From Azophilus sp965220425 (GTDB lineage: Bacteria; Pseudomonadota; Gammaproteobacteria; Pseudomonadales; Azotimanducaceae), in NCBI GenBank assembly GCA_965220425.1, contig OZ244830.1, positions 3,844,001 through 3,908,000 on the forward strand: a DNA stretch of 64,000 nucleotides, given 5' to 3'. Below the pieces are notes generated by a model that was not told the origin of the DNA, searched no databases, and saw only the letters and a program-made list of their open reading frames with translations. Position 1 is the first letter of the stretch, and each line of letters begins with the position of its first letter. The translations under genes were made by a program, and so were the position numbers. Shown here one piece after another: positions 59,869 through 64,000 of the stretch.

Positions 59869-60065
59869 CCTGGATCCCCCGCTGCTCTGTCGCAGCCCAT
59901 GTTACGGCAAGAGTACCCACCGCACATCTCCTCCCGGTCGCCGATTTTGCCCGTACAACCATCGGTGCGGGAATGCCGCCCGTGCACGCCGCGCCCGGCC
60001 TGTTGCCTTGCCGGAAGCGTTCGGGACGCCGCTGATTCTTGACATTCCGTGCGAGGGGAAACGAC

Positions 60066-60165
60066 ATGCGACGCTCATTGCGGGGCCGCGTCGCCGTCAT
60101 CGGCATCGGCGAGACCGCCTACTACAAGCGTACAAGCGCGGCGAGGCGCCGGACCCGGGACCGGT
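60066..60165 (+). pseudogene. Thiolase/lipid-transfer-protein-like N-terminal stub with 8-bp duplication
   Basis: ATG 60066 gives RRSLRGRVAVIGIGETAYYK, the usual beginning of acetyl-CoA acetyltransferase (thiolase-like) proteins. Then tacaagcg is repeated in tandem (60123-60138), shifting the frame away from the expected K-R-G-E-A-P-D-P, which is readable in the next frame. The sequence stops at 60165, where the mutase gene ends on the other strand; the rest of the thiolase is gone. Confidence 0.55.
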
Positions 60166-60561
60166 TCATTCCAGCAAGGAGTCAATCGTTGCGACCACTT
60201 CATCGAGCGGCATTTCCGCAGTGAATATCGCCGTAACTCCGCAACTTTCGAGTTCTTCGTAGTCGCACTTCGGGATGGCGCCCCCCAGGAAAATCCGCAC
60301 GTCTCCGGCGCCAAGCTCGTCGAGTTTCTCGCGGGTGAGTTTTACAAGCTCCTTGTGGCTCCCACTCAGGATGCTGAGCCCTACCGCATCGACATCTTCG
60401 TCAACGGCAACGCGAGCGATGTAGTCCGGCGTTTTCCGCAGGCCGGTATAAATGACTTCGGCGCCGGCATCCCGCAGTGCCAGGGCGATGATCTTGGCGC
60501 CGGCATCGTGGCCGTCCAGGCCGGGCTTGCCGATCAGGATGCGCTTTCCCTGCAGTGGCAT
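60166..60561 (-). CDS. Methylmalonyl-CoA mutase, cobalamin-binding subunit
   Basis: A 131-residue B12-binding domain, separate from the large subunit. It starts PLQGKRILIGKPGLDGHDAG, with His18 in DGHDAG as the lower axial cobalt ligand, and continues AKIIALALRDAGAEVIYTGL, VGLSILSGSHKELVKLTREK and IFLGGAIPKCDYEELESCGV. The ATG at 60561 is favoured by an almost ideal GGAGGAAACC ribosome site; the frame upstream overlaps the large-subunit end. It is the third gene of an operon with the large subunit and an enoyl-CoA hydratase-like protein. Confidence 0.92.
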   Translation of the reverse strand: MPLQGKRILIGKPGLDGHDAGAKIIALALRDAGAEVIYTGLRKTPDYIARVAVDEDVDAVGLSILSGSHKELVKLTREKLDELGAGDVRIFLGGAIPKCDYEELESCGVTAIFTAEMPLDEVVATIDSLLE

Positions 60562-60583
60562 GGTTTCCTCCACTCTTCGTGCA

Positions 60584-62197
60584 TCAAAGCCGAACGGGCT
60601 CCCTGAACTCACCCCATCGATTCTTGAGACGGCCTACCATCTCGCCAACGGTTGCATAGGCATGACAGCAGTCAACCAGGTACGGCAACAGGTTCTCCGA
60701 GTCGCTGGATGCCGCATTCTCAAGGGCGGACAGACAGCGTCCTGCCTCGGCGTTGTCTCTTGTCTGCCTGATTCGCTCCAGTTTTTCAATGACTTTGCCG
60801 GTGGCAGCCGAGTCGAATTGGAAGACTTCGCCGAACTCGTTGCCGCCGCCGCTTTCGCTCAAGAACGCGTTTTCGCCCACGACGACTCTTTCACCATTGT
60901 CGGTTCTGAGTTTCCGGTTTCGGGCGCTTTGCGCAATCCTTGCCTGCAGATACCCGTCCTCGATGCACTTTTCGACGCCCCCGTACCGTTCGAGCTCACC
61001 GATGACCTGCTCGACTTTCTGTTCCATCTTCCCGGTCAACCATTCGACATAGTAGCTTCCCCCCAGAGGATCGACGGTTTTGTCGATACCGCTTTCGTAA
61101 GCGAGGACCTGTTGGGTTCTCAAGGCGGTCTCGGCGCTGAATTCGGTCGGGATCCGATAGGCCTCGTCATGGGCACACGTGAATACCGACTGAGCTCCTC
61201 CAAAGACAGCCGCCATGTTTTCGATAGCCACGCGCGCGATGTTGTTGTACGGCTGAGCAGCGGTCAGTGACGAGCCGCCGCACACCACGCCGAAGCGGAA
61301 CATCAACGCTTTGGGATCCGTTACACCATACCGCTCCCGCAGGAGTCTCGCCCATAGGCGGCGCCCGGCGCGAAACTTGGCGACCTCTTCGAAGAAATTC
61401 ATGTGAACATAGAAGAAGAAGCTCAGCCGCTTTGCGAATTCGTTGGGATCGGCTCCCCGGGCCACAAGCTCATCCACGTAGGCGAGCCCGTTCGCGAGCG
61501 TATAGCCGAGCTCCTCCACCTCGTCGGCCCCCGCATCGCGTACGTGCGCCCCGGCGATGCTGATGGGATTGAACCTGGGCGTATGCTCGTTCGAGTAGAG
61601 AATCGTATCGGCGATCAGGCGCATGGATGGCCTGACCGGGAAGATCCAGGTGCCCCTGGCAACGTATTCTTTCAGAATGTCATTCTGAATGGTGCCGGTC
61701 AGGGCCGCTCGTGGAACGCCCGTCTTGTCCGCGGCTGCGACATACATGGCGTAGACGATCGCCGCGGTGCCGTTTATCGTGATCGACGTTGAAATACTCC
61801 CAAGGTCGATACCGTTGAACAGGATTTCAGCCTCGGCGAGATTCGACAGGGACACGCCGACTTTGCCGACCTCTCCGGCGGACATGGGGTCGTCGGGGTC
61901 GTAGCCGCACTGAGTCGGCAGGTCCAGCGCCACCGATAGACCGGTCGAGCCCCTTTGCAGAAGGAATCGATATCTTTCGTTGGTGCCTTCGGCTGTTCCA
62001 AACCCGGAGTATTGACGGAACGTCCAGAGCCTGCCCCTGTAACCGTCCTTGAAAATCCCTCTCGTGTAGGGCGCCTCGCCGGGTATTCCGAGATCGGCGC
62101 AGTCAACCATGTCCGCCGTTACCACAGCCGGGACATCGATCCCGCCAATGGTTTTGTGATTGCGCCGCGGAGTCGTATCGTCGATCGGATTTGTCAT
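60584..62197 (-). CDS. Methylmalonyl-CoA mutase-type acyl-CoA mutase, large subunit
   Basis: The substrate-binding subunit, 537 residues, of a B12-dependent acyl-CoA mutase; it isomerises (R)-methylmalonyl-CoA and succinyl-CoA. The specificity positions known from the Propionibacterium enzyme are present: Tyr63 in LWTFRQYSGFGTAEGTNERY and Arg181 in ILKEYVARGTWIFP, whereas isobutyryl-CoA mutases have Phe and Gln there. His218 is kept in ISIAGAHVRDAGADEVEE, but the Tyr normally before it (GYH) is Ala217. Other blocks: STGLSVALDLPTQCGYD, GGSSLTAAQPYNNIARV, DPLGGSYYVEWLTG. The start at ATG 62197 overlaps the stop of the upstream hydratase (ATGA). No MeaB-like chaperone is seen. Confidence 0.9.
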   Translation of the reverse strand: MTNPIDDTTPRRNHKTIGGIDVPAVVTADMVDCADLGIPGEAPYTRGIFKDGYRGRLWTFRQYSGFGTAEGTNERYRFLLQRGSTGLSVALDLPTQCGYDPDDPMSAGEVGKVGVSLSNLAEAEILFNGIDLGSISTSITINGTAAIVYAMYVAAADKTGVPRAALTGTIQNDILKEYVARGTWIFPVRPSMRLIADTILYSNEHTPRFNPISIAGAHVRDAGADEVEELGYTLANGLAYVDELVARGADPNEFAKRLSFFFYVHMNFFEEVAKFRAGRRLWARLLRERYGVTDPKALMFRFGVVCGGSSLTAAQPYNNIARVAIENMAAVFGGAQSVFTCAHDEAYRIPTEFSAETALRTQQVLAYESGIDKTVDPLGGSYYVEWLTGKMEQKVEQVIGELERYGGVEKCIEDGYLQARIAQSARNRKLRTDNGERVVVGENAFLSESGGGNEFGEVFQFDSAATGKVIEKLERIRQTRDNAEAGRCLSALENAASSDSENLLPYLVDCCHAYATVGEMVGRLKNRWGEFREPVRL

Positions 62198-62970
62198 TTT
62201 CTTGCACCCAGTACGGCGTCCGCCGCTTGCCAATGTGCGTCATCCGTCCAGCAGTCGACGAAGCACGTTGTTTCCAGCTTGGCGAGGTCTTCCAGAACGC
62301 CCTTCTTTGCCGCCAGCCGCAGGGCTTTCATGGCTCTCAAAACGTGAGGCTTTCCGGCCAGCATCGGGTCCATGAAGTTCTTGACGGACACATCGAGTGG
62401 CAGAGACTCGTCCGTCAGGGCATCGACAACGCCAATCTCCAGGGCTTCCGGCGCGTTCAGGATTTTTGCGGTTGCCATCAGTCGGAGAGCCGGTGCGGAT
62501 CCGATCCGTTCGATGAGGTCCGGGCCGCCTCCCCATGCTGTTGTGATATTCAGTGATCCTTGCAGGAAACCGATGCTGGATGTCGGCGTGGCCAGCCGGA
62601 AATCGCACGCCATGGCCAGTTCCGCGCCACCGCCGAGGGCTGTGCCGTTGAGGATGGCAACGACCGGGACAGGAAAGTTCCTGATCGCATCCAGCGCAGC
62701 CCTTCCCCAATCAGACATGACTCCGGTGTCTGCAACGGTTCGAACGGTGTCCAGTTCTCGCAGGTCTCCGCCGGCCGCAAAGCTCTTCTCACCCGACCCC
62801 GTAACGGTTGCGGCCTTGATGGTGTGGTCTCCGGCGTATGACTCGAACACACTTCGTATCTCGCCAAGAACTTCGAGACTCAATGCATTTCTCTTCTCTT
62901 CCCGACTGATCGTGACGGAAAGTACGCCAGACTGTTCAGCAACGATCAGGTGCTGGAATGGATTGCCCAT
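62194..62970 (-). CDS. Enoyl-CoA hydratase/isomerase-family protein (possible methylmalonyl-CoA decarboxylase)
   Basis: A 258-residue crotonase-fold protein: ISREEKRNALSLEVLGEIRS, KSFAAGGDLRELDTV (first oxyanion-hole block), VAILNGTALGGGAELAMACD (the G-G-G-A/C-E-L block) and FLQGSLNITTAWGGGPDLIE. The family catalyses hydration, isomerisation or decarboxylation of acyl-CoAs. Because it is first in a tightly coupled operon with both methylmalonyl-CoA mutase subunits, the arrangement recalls E. coli scpA/scpC (mutase plus methylmalonyl-CoA decarboxylase), a route from succinyl-CoA to propionyl-CoA; that role is inferred from context only. A hydratase acting on a related branched acid is equally possible. 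Confidence 0.82.
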   Translation of the reverse strand: MGNPFQHLIVAEQSGVLSVTISREEKRNALSLEVLGEIRSVFESYAGDHTIKAATVTGSGEKSFAAGGDLRELDTVRTVADTGVMSDWGRAALDAIRNFPVPVVAILNGTALGGGAELAMACDFRLATPTSSIGFLQGSLNITTAWGGGPDLIERIGSAPALRLMATAKILNAPEALEIGVVDALTDESLPLDVSVKNFMDPMLAGKPHVLRAMKALRLAAKKGVLEDLAKLETTCFVDCWTDDAHWQAADAVLGARK

Positions 62971-63105
62971 CTAGTTTCGCCGAGTCGCGATCCGGTTGTT
63001 GCAATAGTGATGTCCCGAGGTCAGTTTACCTGCCAACCGTCACCAACCCGGTCAGCCACGATCGCATCCAATTCGAGCCGCAGTTAGCTTAACATCGTCG
63101 TGCAA

Positions 63106-63250
63106 CTAGCCCGCATATCTCACCAAGCCGCTTGTTGAGTCACTGAATGTCATTGCGTTTCAATCAGGTACCTACGCTTTTTGGCGATTCTGCCCGGCAC
63201 AGACTGCGCTGGCCGCGCCCTCGCTGGTCTTGGTGAGATATGCGGGCTAG
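63106..63250. mobile_element. MITE-like palindromic element, copy C (145 bp)
   Basis: Perfect 21-bp inverted repeat: ctagcccgcatatctcacca at 63106 onward and its complement ending at 63250. Internal accaagccgctt and ctggccgcgccctcgctggt link it to copies A and B. It lies between the mutase operon and the next genes, with no ORF. Confidence 0.72.
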
Positions 63251-63304
63251 CAGGCGCCGGCGCCCAAACCGGGTGAATCGTCTCATTCGAAGGAGAAGAA
63301 CAGG

Positions 63305-63400
63305 ATGAACCCGCTCGAGGAACGGGTCGATATCGAAGCGATCAAGAAGCTTCGCGTCGACTTGCTGAGGCCGAAGCGCGCGTTCCACGGTTCCCCGTGA
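63305..63400 (+). pseudogene. Short SnoaL/NTF2-like N-terminal stub
   Basis: AAGGAGAAGAACAGG before ATG 63305 is a good ribosome site. The 31 codons read NPLEERVDIEAIKKLRVDLL and end RPKRAFHGSP. The first 18 residues look like the start of nuclear-transport-factor-2-like (SnoaL) proteins (D-x-x-A-I-x-x-L), then the similarity ends and a stop follows. Probably a truncated gene left beside the oxidoreductase. Confidence 0.35.
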
Positions 63401-63451
63401 TCTGTAGCACGCATCACCCGGTTCGCAAGATCGACCACTGCGAGTATTCCG

Positions 63452-64000
63452 ATGTCCAGTAGCCGCCTTGAGCGCGTCAGTTTCTGGTTCGACTCCCTGC
63501 ACCCGACGCCCGAACCGGAACCGCCGGGCGAACTGCCCGCAAGCGTAGATGTCGCTATCGTCGGCGGAGGCTTCACCGGCCTCTGGACGGCCTACTACCT
63601 CAAGTACCTCCAGCCCGACCTCGATATCGCCGTGCTGGAGGCGATTACCGTCGGTTTCGGCGCCAGCGGCCGCAACGGCGGCTGGTGCATGGGTACCGCA
63701 GCGGGCGTGGACGATCTGCTCGACGACCCGGCGACGCGCGAAGCCGGCGGGCGCCTGTTGCGCGCCATGATGGTCACGGTCGATGAAGTCGGACGGGTCT
63801 GCCAGGCGGAGAACATCGACTGCCACTTCGCCAAGGGCGGCACACTCGCGGTGGCCTACGCACCCTTTACAGCCCCGCGCCTGCAAGCCGAGGCCGAAGC
63901 CTACGCCGCGCGGGGCTTGTCCGACTACTGTCATTGGTTGCCCGCGGCCGAGTCCCGGCGCCGCATCAACTGCGCTCGCAACCATGGCGCGATCTACACA
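63452..64000 (+). CDS. FAD-dependent oxidoreductase (DAO/DadA-type), 3' end outside window
   Basis: ATG 63452 opens a frame that runs off the right edge (183 codons visible). After a leader (SSSRLERVSFWFDSLHPTPE) comes the FAD-binding SVDVAIVGGGFTGLWTAYYL (GxGxxG, about residues 32-51), VLEAITVGFGASGRNGGWCM (the 'E...vG.GaSGrNgG' block typical of the glycine-oxidase/gamma-glutamylputrescine-oxidase group) and CHFAKGGTLAVAYAPFTAPR. Such enzymes oxidise amines or amino acids with release of H2O2 or electrons to a quinone. The substrate cannot be told from this half. Confidence 0.88.
   Translation, partial: MSSSRLERVSFWFDSLHPTPEPEPPGELPASVDVAIVGGGFTGLWTAYYLKYLQPDLDIAVLEAITVGFGASGRNGGWCMGTAAGVDDLLDDPATREAGGRLLRAMMVTVDEVGRVCQAENIDCHFAKGGTLAVAYAPFTAPRLQAEAEAYAARGLSDYCHWLPAAESRRRINCARNHGAIYT

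Overview
The window is a GC-rich bacterial chromosome segment. Its content suggests a proteobacterium, possibly gammaproteobacterial: a FecI/FecR/TonB-receptor surface-signalling set, CzcCBA metal efflux, a TRAP transporter, GntR-controlled acyl-CoA genes and a methylmalonyl-CoA mutase operon. This is inference from gene content; there is no rRNA or other phylogenetic marker here. The segment is heavily rearranged. It carries two identical IS1634-type copies, an IS66-type element nested in one of them, a DruA/Tn5-like fused transposon, an IS1380-type gene, IS30 and IS91 remnants, two kinds of small palindromic elements, and about fifteen broken genes between intact operons.

Layout. 0-3.5 kb: a COMT-like methyltransferase, a GST stub, a Vgb-like beta-propeller protein, then IS91, flavoprotein and NHL-repeat debris. 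3.5-12.3 kb: a visibly AT-richer block with a secreted propeller protein, a 3-hydroxyisobutyrate-dehydrogenase-like enzyme in line with a TRAP transporter (DctM, DctQ, DctP), an IS30 wreck and most of a TonB-dependent receptor. 12.3-15.5 kb: the GC-rich end of that receptor, its FecR and FecI partners, and a hydratase. 15.6-21.2 kb: a complete DruA-IS4/Tn5-like element with target duplication, an IS1380-type gene, a putative lipoprotein and an integrase stub. 21.3-27.8 kb: a CzcCBA operon with a His-rich small protein and a palindromic element between czcB and czcA. 28-37.6 kb: an accessory zone with four toxin-antitoxin modules (one broken), an EEP-family hydrolase, a Uma2-like nuclease, a 163-bp MITE, a DUF2332 protein and an SDR.

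37.7-54 kb: IS1634 copy 1; debris (LRR, MFS and CoA-transferase fragments); an MFS/GPH transporter; an isochorismatase stub; a second palindromic element; UbiX; then a GntR - CaiB - HMG-CoA-lyase-like operon with matching operator palindromes. The gene diverging from gntR, a VOC-fold gene, is split by IS1634 copy 2, which itself contains the IS66-type element. 54-64 kb: a frameshifted GntR/UTRA regulator, a broken polysaccharide deacetylase, a fused FO synthase for coenzyme F420, an amidohydrolase, a thiolase stub, an enoyl-CoA hydratase / methylmalonyl-CoA mutase operon, a third palindromic element and the start of an FAD-dependent oxidoreductase that runs off the window.

How it fits together. 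The intact genes are mostly catabolic or transport modules (acyl-CoA chemistry, C4-dicarboxylate-type uptake, TonB uptake, metal export). The tracts between them look like decayed insertions, so this is a genome shaped by recent transposition and gene loss. I found no rRNA, tRNA or CRISPR array.
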